From positions 1 through 48,573 of the forward strand of contig JAEZSC010000117.1 in NCBI GenBank assembly GCA_023422005.1: a DNA stretch of 48,573 nt, in the 5' to 3' direction. Under the pieces are notes generated by a model. That model was not told the origin of the DNA. It ran no database searches and was given only the letters and a program-made list of their open reading frames with translations. Origin of the DNA: Bacillota bacterium. Lineage in GTDB: Bacteria; Bacillota; Clostridia; Christensenellales; UMGS416. Shown here piece after piece: positions 38,291 through 46,938 of the stretch. Numbering within the stretch: the first letter of the stretch is position 1; each line of letters opens with the position of its first letter. Made by a program: the position numbers and the translations under genes.

Positions 38291-39568
38291 CTATTTTACC
38301 ACAGGTTTGAGAACTTCACACCCAAGCCACTTCTGCAGCGGTGCTGGCACGGCCACAGAACCGTCGGCGAGCTGGTGCTGCTCCAGAATGGCCGGCAGAA
38401 TGCGCGAGGTGGCCAGGCCGCTGCCGTTGAGCGTGTGGATGAAGTCCACCTTCTTGTCGGCCTCGCGGCGATAGCGCATGCGTCCGCGGCGGGCCTGGTA
38501 TTCGTGAGCGTTGGAGACAGAGCTTACTTCCTTGTACTCATTCATCGACGGCAGCCAGACCTCGATGTCATAGGTCGTGGCCATGCTGGCGCTGCAATCG
38601 CCCGCCGCCAGCTTGCTCAGGTGGTAGTGCAAACCCAGGCCCTGCACCAGCTTCTCGGCCTTGGCGATCAGCTCCTCAAAGGCAGCCTTGGAACCTTCCG
38701 GCGTCGTGAACTGGAACATTTCCACCTTGTTGAACTGGTGACCGCGGATCATGCCGCGCTCGTTGGCGCGATAGCTGCCGGCCTCGCGGCGATAGCACGG
38801 CGTATAGGCAAACAGCTTCTTGGGCAGCGCGCTCTCAGGCAGGATCTCGTCGCGGTAGAGGTTCACCAGCGCCGTCTCCGCCGTGGGCAGCAGAAAGGCC
38901 ATGCGGTCCTCCCGCAGGCGGAAGACGTCCTCCTCGAACTTGGGGAACTGCCCGGCGGTGAAGCCGCACTCCCAGTTGAGGATGTGGGGCGGCAGGATGA
39001 ATTCGTAGCCGTCGGCCAGGTGGCTCTCCACGAAGTAGTTGAGCAGCGCCCATTCGATGCGGGCGCCCAGCCCGGTATACAGCCAGAAGCCGTTGCCGCC
39101 CATCTTGACGCCGCGCTCATAATCGATGAGCCCCAGCGACAGCTCCAGCTCCACATGGTCCTTGGGTTTGAAATCCAAAGCCGGCTTCGTGCCAAAGGTG
39201 CGCACCACGGCGTTGGCCTCCTTGCCGCCGGCCACCACGTCGTCGGCGGGCAGGTTGGGCAGTGCCGCCACAAAGGTGTCCATGCGGTCTTCCACGGCCT
39301 TGAGCTCTCCGTCCAGCTCCTTGATGCGCTCGTTGATCCCGCGGCTCTGCTCCAGCAGGCCCTCCACGTCCTCGCCGCGCTTCTTGGCGGCGGGCACCTC
39401 TTTGGAGATGCGGTTGCGCTCGGCTTTGAGCTGCTCGGCCTCCAGGATCACGGCGCGGCGGCGCTCATCCCAGCTCAGAAAGTCCGTAAAGTCCACGTCG
39501 AATTGGCGCTTGGCCAGCGCGGCCTTCACGTATTCGGGGTTGCTGCGGATCAATGCGATGTCCAGCAT
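38291..39568 (-). CDS. serS: Seryl-tRNA synthetase
   Basis: 425 residues. The N-terminal coiled-coil arm (about 25-105) binds the long tRNA variable arm. Class II motifs are motif 2 (RSEAGS-like REAGSYRANERGMIRGHQFNKVEMF) and motif 3 (NGSGLATSRILPAILE). Start ATG 39568 (MLDIALIRSNPEYV) is chosen because the upstream open frame runs through the T-box leader, which is RNA. A GGAGGAA box precedes it. Confidence 0.97.
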   Translation of the reverse strand: MLDIALIRSNPEYVKAALAKRQFDVDFTDFLSWDERRRAVILEAEQLKAERNRISKEVPAAKKRGEDVEGLLEQSRGINERIKELDGELKAVEDRMDTFVAALPNLPADDVVAGGKEANAVVRTFGTKPALDFKPKDHVELELSLGLIDYERGVKMGGNGFWLYTGLGARIEWALLNYFVESHLADGYEFILPPHILNWECGFTAGQFPKFEEDVFRLREDRMAFLLPTAETALVNLYRDEILPESALPKKLFAYTPCYRREAGSYRANERGMIRGHQFNKVEMFQFTTPEGSKAAFEELIAKAEKLVQGLGLHYHLSKLAAGDCSASMATTYDIEVWLPSMNEYKEVSSVSNAHEYQARRGRMRYRREADKKVDFIHTLNGSGLATSRILPAILEQHQLADGSVAVPAPLQKWLGCEVLKPVVK

Positions 39569-39588
39569 GTCAGTTCCTCCTTCTGCAT

Positions 39589-39813
39589 AAAAAACGTCCC
39601 GATGGAATACCCATCGGGACGGTGCAAACCGCGGTGCCACCCGGCTTCTCCGCACAGCGGAGCTCTCGACCGGCTGTAACGGGCCTGCCCGCGGGGCTCC
39701 TCGCCCCAAGACTCCGGGATGGAAAGGCTCATCCGCGCACCGGCTTGCACCACCCGCCGGTTCTCTATGCCGCGCAACGGCCATGTTTCCCTTCATTGCC
39801 TGATATTGCTGCC
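39589..39813 (-). promoter_or_regulatory. T-box leader of serS
   Basis: On the minus strand, in order: AATGAAGGGA, the AGAGAACCGG and GGGTGGTGCAAGCCGG parts of stem I, a probable UCC serine specifier (plus strand 39721-39723), the T-box GGGTGGCACCGCGG, and an intrinsic terminator (CGTCCCGATGG / CCATCGGGACG then six T, 39589-39621). Uncharged tRNA-Ser would bind and favour the antiterminator, so serS rises when serine charging falls. The specifier call rests on position only. Confidence 0.93.
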
Positions 39814-39842
39814 ATTATAGTATAAACCGATGACCTTTGCAA
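39814..39842 (-). promoter_or_regulatory. Promoter of the serS T-box transcript
   Basis: On the minus strand TTGCAA and TATAAT are 17 bp apart, directly before the T-box stem I. Confidence 0.8.
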
Positions 39843-39857
39843 TACACGACCGCGGGA

Positions 39858-40298
39858 TCACTTCTGCGGCGTCATTTTGACCGACATCAGCAGCTTGTAA
39901 TCCTGCAGATCCGAATCGTTGCGGATATCGAACATCATCCACTTGCCCATCTTCATATAATCCTGAGCGCTGTCATACCGGGCGCGCATCTGCGCTGACA
40001 GATGGTTCATCAGCATTCCAACCTCCGCTTCATGCTTATAGCTGACGACGATGAATACGGAGAAGAAGCCTTCATCGGGATAAAGCGTGCCGAAGGATTG
40101 CCCGCTTTTCTGGAATTTGACGTTCCAGCCGGGCTTTCCGGAACAACCGCTGTAAGCCATCTTGGGCTTGGCACGGTACGCGCTATCCATGTAATTAAAC
40201 AGCGATTGCCACAGCCGCTTGCCATCCCCGCCGATGTAATCCGCCATGGCGTCAAAACCGGGCTGAACGGTTTGTGGATACAGTTCATTCCATCCCAT
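39858..40298 (-). CDS. DUF3788 family protein
   Basis: 146 residues, with the family features YSGCSGKPGWNVKFQKSGQSFGTLYP and FIVVSYKHEAEV, and a WMMFDIRNDSDLQDYKLLMSVK end. The fold resembles small effector-binding or DUF1801-like domains. Function is unknown. It starts 6 bp after the hydrolase gene. Confidence 0.8.
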   Translation of the reverse strand: MGWNELYPQTVQPGFDAMADYIGGDGKRLWQSLFNYMDSAYRAKPKMAYSGCSGKPGWNVKFQKSGQSFGTLYPDEGFFSVFIVVSYKHEAEVGMLMNHLSAQMRARYDSAQDYMKMGKWMMFDIRNDSDLQDYKLLMSVKMTPQK

Positions 40299-40304
40299 TG
40301 TCCT

Positions 40305-41165
40305 CTATCCCCTTTCCACATGCAAATGCCGGTCCAAAAACGCGAACACCCTCGCCACGTTCTCCTGGGCGTCAAACTGAGGCCCGCCGTGGCCCGCACC
40401 GGGCAGGATGTCCAGCTCCACCGGCACGTTGGCCTTGCGCAGACAGTCGGCGAAGTGTACCGATTGCTCGAAGGGCAGTATCAGGTCGTCGGAGCCGTGC
40501 TGGATCAAAAAAGGCGGCGTGTCAGGCGTGATGTAGGTTTCGGGATTAGCCCGGGCCACCAGGTCCGGCCGATGGGTGATATCGTCGCCCAGCAGCAGCG
40601 ATTCCGGCGAATCCGGTGCGTTGTGGATGTCGCCAGGGGCGTGGCGGGCGGCGAACTGACCGTCCATCTTGTCAAAGTTGATGGGCCCAAACCAATCCAC
40701 AGCGGCCTGCACCGCGCAAGACACCGGCATGTCACCTTCTTCGTGCACGAAAGCATCCGCACTCGCCGCCACACCGGCCATGGCCGACAGATACCCGCCA
40801 GCGGAAGGACCCCAGACACAGAAGCGGCCGGCATCCAGACCGAATCGGGCGGCATTGGCCCTTAGGAAACGTATGGCCGCACGCACATCCAGCACATTAG
40901 CCGGGAACAGCGCTTCCGCGCTCAGCCGGTAGTTGACCGATGCCACGGCATAGCCGCGGGCCAAGCCGTGCAGCGGCGCCACACCATCCCAACTGTCCTT
41001 GTCGCCAAAGCGGAACGCGCCGCCATGGATGACGACGATCAGCGGATAGGGTCGCTCGCTCGCCTTGGGCAGATAGAGATCCAACTTTTGCACGTCGGAG
41101 TTGCCGAGATACGCGATGTCGCCATAGAAGCAACTGATTTCCTGTTCAAACTGTTCCCGAAGCAT
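40305..41165 (-). CDS. Alpha/beta hydrolase, esterase/lipase (HSL/BD-FAE type)
   Basis: 286 residues without a signal peptide. The oxyanion HGGAF motif is near residue 50, the nucleophile elbow is GPSAGG, and the late FLIQHGSDD and GAGHGG supply the acid and histidine. This is the pattern of cytosolic carboxylesterases of the hormone-sensitive lipase group. The substrate is unknown. ATG 41165 (MLREQF) has a GGGGGG-type box. It is likely coupled with DUF3788. Confidence 0.88.
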   Translation of the reverse strand: MLREQFEQEISCFYGDIAYLGNSDVQKLDLYLPKASERPYPLIVVIHGGAFRFGDKDSWDGVAPLHGLARGYAVASVNYRLSAEALFPANVLDVRAAIRFLRANAARFGLDAGRFCVWGPSAGGYLSAMAGVAASADAFVHEEGDMPVSCAVQAAVDWFGPINFDKMDGQFAARHAPGDIHNAPDSPESLLLGDDITHRPDLVARANPETYITPDTPPFLIQHGSDDLILPFEQSVHFADCLRKANVPVELDILPGAGHGGPQFDAQENVARVFAFLDRHLHVERG

Positions 41166-41324
41166 GAAAAATCCCCCCCTCATCTGGCAATAGTATACAG
41201 CGGCGCTGATCCATCGAACAGAGTATGGGGACGATTGTAACTCAGGTCACATAACCAGCACGGCGACACCATTACAATGAAACAGGCGATTGCATTGATA
41301 AAGAAACGTCAAGGAGAGAGCAAC

Positions 41325-43799
41325 ATGAAAGTACTCATCGTGGGCGGCGTAGCCGGGGGCGCCAGTTGCGCTGCCAGGCTGCGGCGGTTGGACGAACACG
41401 CCGAAATCATACTGATCGAACGCGGGGAGTACATCTCCTTTGCCAACTGCGGCCTGCCCTATCACATCAGCGGCGTCATCGCCGATGAGGACGATTTGCT
41501 GCTGCAGACGCCGCAGAGCTTCCAGAAGCGCTTCGCCATTGAGGTGCGCACGGAAACCGAGGCACTGGCCGTGGATGCCGCGCAGAAGACGCTGCGCCTC
41601 AAGGACCTGGCCACAGGCCGCGAGTATGCCGAGAGCTACGACGCGCTGGTGCTGGCCCCCGGCGCCGAGCCCATCCGCCCGCCGCTGCCGGGGCTCAACA
41701 GCTCCAAGGTCTACACATTGCGCAACATTCCCGACATGCAGCGCATCATCGGCATCGCCCGCGGGGCACAGCGAGCCGTCGTCATCGGCGGCGGCTACAT
41801 CGGCATAGAGGTGGCCGACAACCTGCGGGAGCTGGGCTTGGAAGTGGACATCGTGGAGCTGGCCGACCACATCGTGGGTCCGCTGGATGTGGAGATGGCC
41901 AACCTGCTGACGCCGGTGCTGTGTAACCACGGTGTGAGTCTGCGCCTGGGCGACGGCATCGCCGCCGTGCGCGAACAGGACGATGGCATCGTCGTGGTGC
42001 TGGGCAGCGGCGCCGAAATCCCCTGTGATTTCGCCGTGATGGGCATCGGCGTGCGCCCGGAGACAGCGCTGGCAAAATCCGCCGGCTGCGCCATCGGCTC
42101 CACAGGCGCCATCGTCGTGGACGAGGGCATGCGCACCACCGTGCCGGGCATCTATGCCGTGGGCGACGCCATAGAGGTGCGGGATTTTGTGAGCGGAGAA
42201 GCCGCACGCATCCCGCTGGCCGGCCCGGCCAACCGCCAGGGCCGCATCGCCGCCGACAACATCGCCGGCAGAAACTCCGCCTATCGCGACACGTTGGGCG
42301 CGGCGGTGCTCAAGGTATTCGATCACACGGTGGCCATGGTGGGCAACAACGAGCGCCAGCTCAAGGCCCGCGGCGTGGAATATGACAAGATCTACACCCA
42401 TTCGGGCTCTCACGCCGGCTACTACCCCGGCGCGCGGCCCATCTCGCTCAAGCTGCTCTTCGAAAAGCCCTCGGGCAAGCTGTTGGGCGCTCAGGCCATC
42501 GGCCTGGAGGGCGTGGACAAGCGCATCGATGTGCTGGCCACGGCCATGCGCGCCGGCATGACGGTGTTCGATCTGGAGCACCTGGAGCTCTCCTATGCGC
42601 CGCCCTACTCCTCGGCCAAGGACCCGGTAAACGTGGCGGGCTTCGCGGCGGCCAACCTGCTGCGCGGCGACATGCCCGCCCTGCATTGGCATGAAATCGC
42701 GGGTTATGACCGTTCCCAGGCAATGCTGGTGGACGTACGTACACCGCAGGAGTACGCCGCCGGCACCGTGGAAGATGCCGTGAACATCCCGCTGGACGAC
42801 CTGCGCAGCCGGCTGGACGAGCTGCCCAAGGATAAGGAGATCTGGGTGCACTGCCAGGTGGGCTTGCGCGGATATCTGGCGGTGCGCACACTGTTGCAGC
42901 ACGGCTACCGTGCCCGCAATCTGGTGGGCGGCTACAAGACCTGGAAAACCGCCACCGGCGGCGCGCCCGCCGCGCCCAACCGCCGCGCGCCCCTGCCCTG
43001 CGGCGCCGACGCCGACGACACCAACGACCGCGGCGAGCTCAAGAAAGTCGGTGACCCGCGCCCTTTTGATCAAATGCAGGTCGTGGACGCCCGCGGCCTG
43101 CAGTGCCCCGGCCCCATCATGAGCACGTTCCAGGCGTTGGAAGGCTTGCAAGACGGAGAACGCGTACAGGTGTTGGCCACGGACCCCGGCTTTGCCGCGG
43201 ACATCGGCGCATGGTGCCGGCGCACCGGCAACACGCTGGAGAGCAACGAGTTCAAGAACGGCAGCCATATCTGCGTGATCCGCAAGGGCACAACCGGCCA
43301 GCCGCAGCAGGCCAAAGCCGGCTTCTGCAGCAACGACAAGACCATGGTCGTGTTCTCGGGTGACCTGGACAAGGCGCTGGCCTCCTTCATCATCGCCAAC
43401 GGCGCGGCGGCCATGGGGCGCAAGGTTACGATGTTCTTCACCTTCTGGGGCCTGAACATCCTGCGCAAGTCCCAGAGGGTCAGGGTTTCCAAAGATACCT
43501 TTGGCCGCATGTTCGGCGCCATGATGCCCCGGGGCACGGGTAAACTGAGCCTATCCAAGATGAACATGCTGGGTATGGGCCCGGCCATGATCCGCTTTAT
43601 CATGGGCAAAAAGAGCGTTTCACCGCTGGATGACCTGATCGCCCAGGCCAAACGCAACGGCGTAAAGCTGATCGCGTGCTCCATGTCCATGGACATCATG
43701 GGCCTAAAGGCCGAGGAGTTCATCGACGGCGTGGAGATCGCCGGTGTTGCCAGCTATCTAGCCGCGGCGGAGGAAGCGGATACAAATCTGTTCATATAG
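41325..43799 (+). CDS. CoA-disulfide reductase fused to rhodanese, TusA and DsrE-like domains
   Basis: 824 residues, four domains. 1-450: FAD/NAD(P)H disulfide reductase with GGVAGGASCAARLRR and the single catalytic Cys42 (SFANCGLPYH) of CoA-disulfide reductases. About 455-545: rhodanese with Cys510 (WVHCQVGLRG). About 585-655: TusA/SirA with Cys594 (DARGLQCPGPIM). About 672-824: DsrE/peroxiredoxin-like. Together they could reduce and hand over sulfane sulfur using CoA persulfide. ATG 41325 has GGAGAG upstream. It stands alone between the hydrolase (divergent) and a repeat. The sulfur-trafficking role is inferred from the domains. Confidence 0.9.
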   Translation: MKVLIVGGVAGGASCAARLRRLDEHAEIILIERGEYISFANCGLPYHISGVIADEDDLLLQTPQSFQKRFAIEVRTETEALAVDAAQKTLRLKDLATGREYAESYDALVLAPGAEPIRPPLPGLNSSKVYTLRNIPDMQRIIGIARGAQRAVVIGGGYIGIEVADNLRELGLEVDIVELADHIVGPLDVEMANLLTPVLCNHGVSLRLGDGIAAVREQDDGIVVVLGSGAEIPCDFAVMGIGVRPETALAKSAGCAIGSTGAIVVDEGMRTTVPGIYAVGDAIEVRDFVSGEAARIPLAGPANRQGRIAADNIAGRNSAYRDTLGAAVLKVFDHTVAMVGNNERQLKARGVEYDKIYTHSGSHAGYYPGARPISLKLLFEKPSGKLLGAQAIGLEGVDKRIDVLATAMRAGMTVFDLEHLELSYAPPYSSAKDPVNVAGFAAANLLRGDMPALHWHEIAGYDRSQAMLVDVRTPQEYAAGTVEDAVNIPLDDLRSRLDELPKDKEIWVHCQVGLRGYLAVRTLLQHGYRARNLVGGYKTWKTATGGAPAAPNRRAPLPCGADADDTNDRGELKKVGDPRPFDQMQVVDARGLQCPGPIMSTFQALEGLQDGERVQVLATDPGFAADIGAWCRRTGNTLESNEFKNGSHICVIRKGTTGQPQQAKAGFCSNDKTMVVFSGDLDKALASFIIANGAAAMGRKVTMFFTFWGLNILRKSQRVRVSKDTFGRMFGAMMPRGTGKLSLSKMNMLGMGPAMIRFIMGKKSVSPLDDLIAQAKRNGVKLIACSMSMDIMGLKAEEFIDGVEIAGVASYLAAAEEADTNLFI

Positions 43800-43822
43800 C
43801 AGAATCTATAGCCAAGTAATGC

Positions 43823-43980
43823 GGGGCTGTCGCACCAAGCGCACAATGTGCATAATCGTAGAAAGGGCAGGGATTTCGCGCCTGTTGGCGCGACCAAAGG
43901 GCTTTCCGATCGCCCTTTGGAAACCTTCGGCCCCAATTGCTTGAATGATTATGCAAATGTGTGATAAACACGACAGCCCC
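43823..43980. mobile_element. MITE-like element containing branched repeat copy 5
   Basis: The ends are GGGGCTGTCGCACCAAGCGC and, reverse-complemented, GGGGCTGTCGTGTTTATCAC; matching continues as TGCATAATC. The interior (43865-43934) is the short branched repeat in minus orientation. The right arm CGACAGCCCC is followed by GTACTTTTTGTG, so it may double as a terminator for the CoA-disulfide reductase gene. It is the best-kept full element of its kind in the window, 158 bp. Confidence 0.7.
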
Positions 43981-44054
43981 GTACTTTTTGTGTAGATTAT
44001 CTTAACATTCTATGAAAAATAAACAGCGGAATTCTGACGAATCCTGCCTCCGTA

Positions 44055-44083
44055 TTGTTATTCTCTGCCTGCGCCACTATAAT
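44055..44083 (+). promoter_or_regulatory. Promoter of the glycosyltransferase gene
   Basis: TTGTTA and TATAAT are 17 bp apart, 32 bp before the start codon. Confidence 0.75.
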
Positions 44084-44114
44084 GTGGTTGTGAAAACGAG
44101 ATCGGAGGGCCTTG

Positions 44115-45494
44115 ATGTACTACGGCGAATTCAACGACTCCTTTCCGCCGCAGACAGACGGCGTTGCGCAAACCACGCTCAACTACACGAAGTGGCTCAA
44201 CGAGATGGCGAGCGTCCGTGCTTGCGCCGTGGCGCCTCAGTTTGCCCGAGCGATGGATCACAACTACGATTTTCCCGTAATCCGCTTCATATCGATCCCG
44301 TTGTTTCTGGCCAAGGACTATATGCTGGGCCTGCCGGAGATTGCCTTCCGCACGACCATCAAGCTGGACAGCCTGCCGCTGGACCTGGTGCACGCCCATT
44401 GCCCCTTCGCATCGGGCACGCTGGCGCTGATGACCGCCCGCCGCAAGAACGTGCCGCTCGTTGCCACGTTCCATTCCAAGTTCGCCGACGACTTTGCCCA
44501 GAGGCTCAAGATGGAAGCCGCGGGCGAGATCGCCGCGAAGTATGTGGCCACCTTCTTCTCCCAGGCCGACGAGGTGTGGGCCGTCAACGCTTCCTCGGCG
44601 CGTACGCTGGCCAACTATGGCTATCGCGGCCCGGTGAAGGCCATGCCCAACGGCTGTGATTTTGACACGTTGCAGCGCACACCGCAGATGCGCGCGCAGG
44701 TGCTGCAGCGTTTTGAGCTCACGGACAAGCCGCTGCTGCTGTTCGTGGGCCGCATGGCCGAGCAGAAGAACATCCCCATCCTGCTGAAGTCTTTCACCCA
44801 AATGCAGACCGATTGCAACCTGATGCTGGTGGGCGATGGCGAACGGCTGGGCAGCTACCGCCGGCTGGCCGAGGAGCTGGGCGTGGCCTCGCGAGTGCGG
44901 TTCCCAGGCACCGTGCATGACCGCGAGCTGCTGCGCAGCATCTATGCCTCGGCAGATCTTTTCTGCCTACCCTCCATCTACGACAACGCACCGCTGGTCG
45001 TGCGGGAGGCCGCCGCCTGTGGTACACCATCGGCGCTCATCGAGGGTTCCGATTCCGCCGAAGGCATCGTGGACGGCGTCAACGGCTTCACCTCGGCGCT
45101 TGACGTGGCGGCTTACACCCGCACGCTGGACGCAGCCCTGAGCAACCCCGAGCGCCTGCGCGCCGCCGGCGATGAAGCCCGCAAGACCGTATATATGAGC
45201 TGGCAGACCGTCGTTGGCATCGCCGAGAGCCGCTATCGCGAGGTCATCGCCGAACACAAGGCCAAGCAGGCCGTTGCCCAGGGCAAGCGGCGGTACTATT
45301 CCATCTCCTCCGTCATCGCTCAGGAGCTGTTCAACAAGCAGGTCGTGCGCATGCGTTTCACCGGCCACCGCGTCAACCGCCTGGCCAAGCGCCAAACCCG
45401 CATCGCCCGCGACCGCACCCAGCGTCTGCAGCATGTGACGCTGATGAAGATCAAGGATCTGCGACTCTCAATGATGGACAAGCTCCGTAAATAG
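44115..45494 (+). CDS. Glycosyltransferase family 4
   Basis: 459 residues, GT-B fold. The N-terminal domain has LVHAHCPFASGTLAL and VATFHSKF; the nucleotide-sugar half shows LLLFVGRMAEQKNIPILLKSF, LMLVGDGERLG, and the E(x7)E-type motif YDNAPLVVREAAACGTPSALI. A basic C-terminal extension (about 390-459, rich in Arg, Lys and Gln) follows, which could touch the membrane. Relatives make glycolipids or envelope sugars; donor and acceptor are unknown. ATG 44115 follows GGAGGG. It converges with the MerR gene, with 3 bp between their stops. Confidence 0.9.
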   Translation: MYYGEFNDSFPPQTDGVAQTTLNYTKWLNEMASVRACAVAPQFARAMDHNYDFPVIRFISIPLFLAKDYMLGLPEIAFRTTIKLDSLPLDLVHAHCPFASGTLALMTARRKNVPLVATFHSKFADDFAQRLKMEAAGEIAAKYVATFFSQADEVWAVNASSARTLANYGYRGPVKAMPNGCDFDTLQRTPQMRAQVLQRFELTDKPLLLFVGRMAEQKNIPILLKSFTQMQTDCNLMLVGDGERLGSYRRLAEELGVASRVRFPGTVHDRELLRSIYASADLFCLPSIYDNAPLVVREAAACGTPSALIEGSDSAEGIVDGVNGFTSALDVAAYTRTLDAALSNPERLRAAGDEARKTVYMSWQTVVGIAESRYREVIAEHKAKQAVAQGKRRYYSISSVIAQELFNKQVVRMRFTGHRVNRLAKRQTRIARDRTQRLQHVTLMKIKDLRLSMMDKLRK

Positions 45495-45497
45495 CGC

Positions 45498-46391
45498 TTA
45501 AGACTTCCCTTCACCATCAAGGCTAGCCCATTGCGGATGCGACTGCAGCAGCGTGGCGTTGGCCTTTTTCAATTGCTCATGGTATTGCTCATAGGCGGGG
45601 CTAATGACGCGCAGATTGGCGATCAGGTTCTGCTCATACCCGTTGCGGCTCTGGAAATCGAGCATGGCTTGGCGTAAACCGGCGGCCGGCGAGTGGCAGT
45701 ATTCCTCCGAGGCCCGCCACAGCCGGTATTGCTCCACCCATCGGGCATTATCCCGGAAGAAACGTTCGGGGTCCTGCAGCGCTTCCAGCGTGCGCTGGTC
45801 CATCAGCTCCATCTGCCCTCTATCCAGGCCGCCCAGGCTTTGCTCCAGAACCTCATGCAACTCGGGTGCAAGCGCCAGGGGTTCCAGACCATCCAACCAG
45901 TCCACCATGGCCCGATAGGCGCGCTCCTTTTCCGGCGTGTCCAGCGGTACATCCAGGAAGCGCCGGAAGTGCACGCACACGAAAACGCCAAAGGAGCCAG
46001 GGAACGCCTGCAGCAGGCACTGCGACACCGTGGAAGCCACCGCGCTCCGCCGGGTGCGCGCCCAGGCGCCCTCCACGTCATAGCGGCCGGCCAGCTCCCT
46101 GAGCTGCTCCAGGGCCTGCCGCCGCTGCTCCTGCTGCGCTTCCATCCTGCCGATGATGCCCTGAAGCACCGCTGGCCTGTCTTCGGGGTTGCGCAGAACC
46201 GCACCGATGTCCGCGACCGACAAGTTCAGGCTGCGCAGAACGGATATCTCTTTGAGCCGTTCCAGATCCTCCTCGGAATAGCTGCGGTAGCCGTTGCCCT
46301 CTACGCCAGGCTGCAGCAGGCCGCACTTCTCGTAGTAAGCGACCGCCTTTTTGGTCAGGCCGCTGGCCTGGCAAACCTCTTTGATCGTCAT
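45498..46391 (-). CDS. MerR family transcriptional regulator
   Basis: 297 residues. The winged helix (1-70) reads MTIKEVCQASGLTKKAVAYYEKCGLL..GYRSYSEEDLERLKEI, then a dimerisation coil (about 75-110) and a 180-residue helical effector domain with no metal-binding cysteine set. That length points to the TipA/BmrR-like drug- or ligand-sensing group. Its own promoter has the 19-bp spacer and palindrome of MerR operators, so it most likely controls itself. Targets other than itself are not visible. Confidence 0.9.
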   Translation of the reverse strand: MTIKEVCQASGLTKKAVAYYEKCGLLQPGVEGNGYRSYSEEDLERLKEISVLRSLNLSVADIGAVLRNPEDRPAVLQGIIGRMEAQQEQRRQALEQLRELAGRYDVEGAWARTRRSAVASTVSQCLLQAFPGSFGVFVCVHFRRFLDVPLDTPEKERAYRAMVDWLDGLEPLALAPELHEVLEQSLGGLDRGQMELMDQRTLEALQDPERFFRDNARWVEQYRLWRASEEYCHSPAAGLRQAMLDFQSRNGYEQNLIANLRVISPAYEQYHEQLKKANATLLQSHPQWASLDGEGKS

Positions 46392-46410
46392 CTTTCATCG
46401 CCTCATACAA

Positions 46411-46441
46411 AGCATAAACCGATCCCCTGGGGATCGGTCAA
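46411..46441 (-). promoter_or_regulatory. MerR-type autoregulated promoter with palindromic operator
   Basis: On the minus strand TTGACC and TATGCT are separated by 19 bp, and the spacer is filled by the perfect palindrome ACCGATCCCC-A-GGGGATCGGT (46418-46438). The long spacer and centred dyad are the hallmark of promoters that MerR proteins activate by DNA distortion. Confidence 0.85.
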
Positions 46442-46465
46442 GCATCTTTTTCTTTGTACGGAGCT

Positions 46466-46936
46466 CTACCCTCTTGTATAGCGCCGGATGAGTTCCCGGT
46501 GCTGCGGATAGACTGTGATGAGATCCTCAGCTTTGGGCATGGAAAAGGTCTCAAAGCGGAACTCCGGGCACACCGTGCAGCCGATGAGCGCCCAGCCCTG
46601 CCCCGGTTGCGGCGCGATGGCATAGGTTGTGCCGGCGCGCACCGCCAGCTGCGGCCGCTGGCCGGCCGGCAGGTCGCCGCCCAGCGCGGCGGCCCGATAC
46701 TCGCCGCCAATGAACTGATGCACGGTGAGCGGCGCGCCCAGGTAGTGGTGCAGCAGCTCGTCCTGCCCCAGCCGGTGGAAGGCTGAGAACTCGCCCTCGC
46801 CCAGCAGATAATAGATGGCTGAGCTGCAGCGCTGCCCGCCTTCCAGCAAAGTCTCGCTCTCGTAAACGCGGCGATACCAGCCGCCCTCGGGGTGGGGCTG
46901 CAGCCCCAGCAGCGCGATGATCTGCGCAGCCTCCAT
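46466..46936 (-). CDS. DUF985 cupin family protein
   Basis: 156 residues with the DUF985 landmarks LGLQPHPEGGWYRRVYES, SSAIYYLL, FHRLGQDELLHHYLG and the end GCTVCPEFRFETFSM. It is a cupin fold of unknown reaction. It begins 2 bp after the punA stop, so it belongs to the deoB-punA transcript. Confidence 0.9.
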   Translation of the reverse strand: MEAAQIIALLGLQPHPEGGWYRRVYESETLLEGGQRCSSAIYYLLGEGEFSAFHRLGQDELLHHYLGAPLTVHQFIGGEYRAAALGGDLPAGQRPQLAVRAGTTYAIAPQPGQGWALIGCTVCPEFRFETFSMPKAEDLITVYPQHRELIRRYTRG

Positions 46937-46938
46937 GC

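Noticed and set aside
41247..43268. A 673-codon open frame antisense to the CoA-disulfide reductase gene
   Set aside because: It is a mirror of a GC-rich coding sequence, rich in His, Gln, Gly and Ala with no domain. The sense protein has full catalytic motifs.
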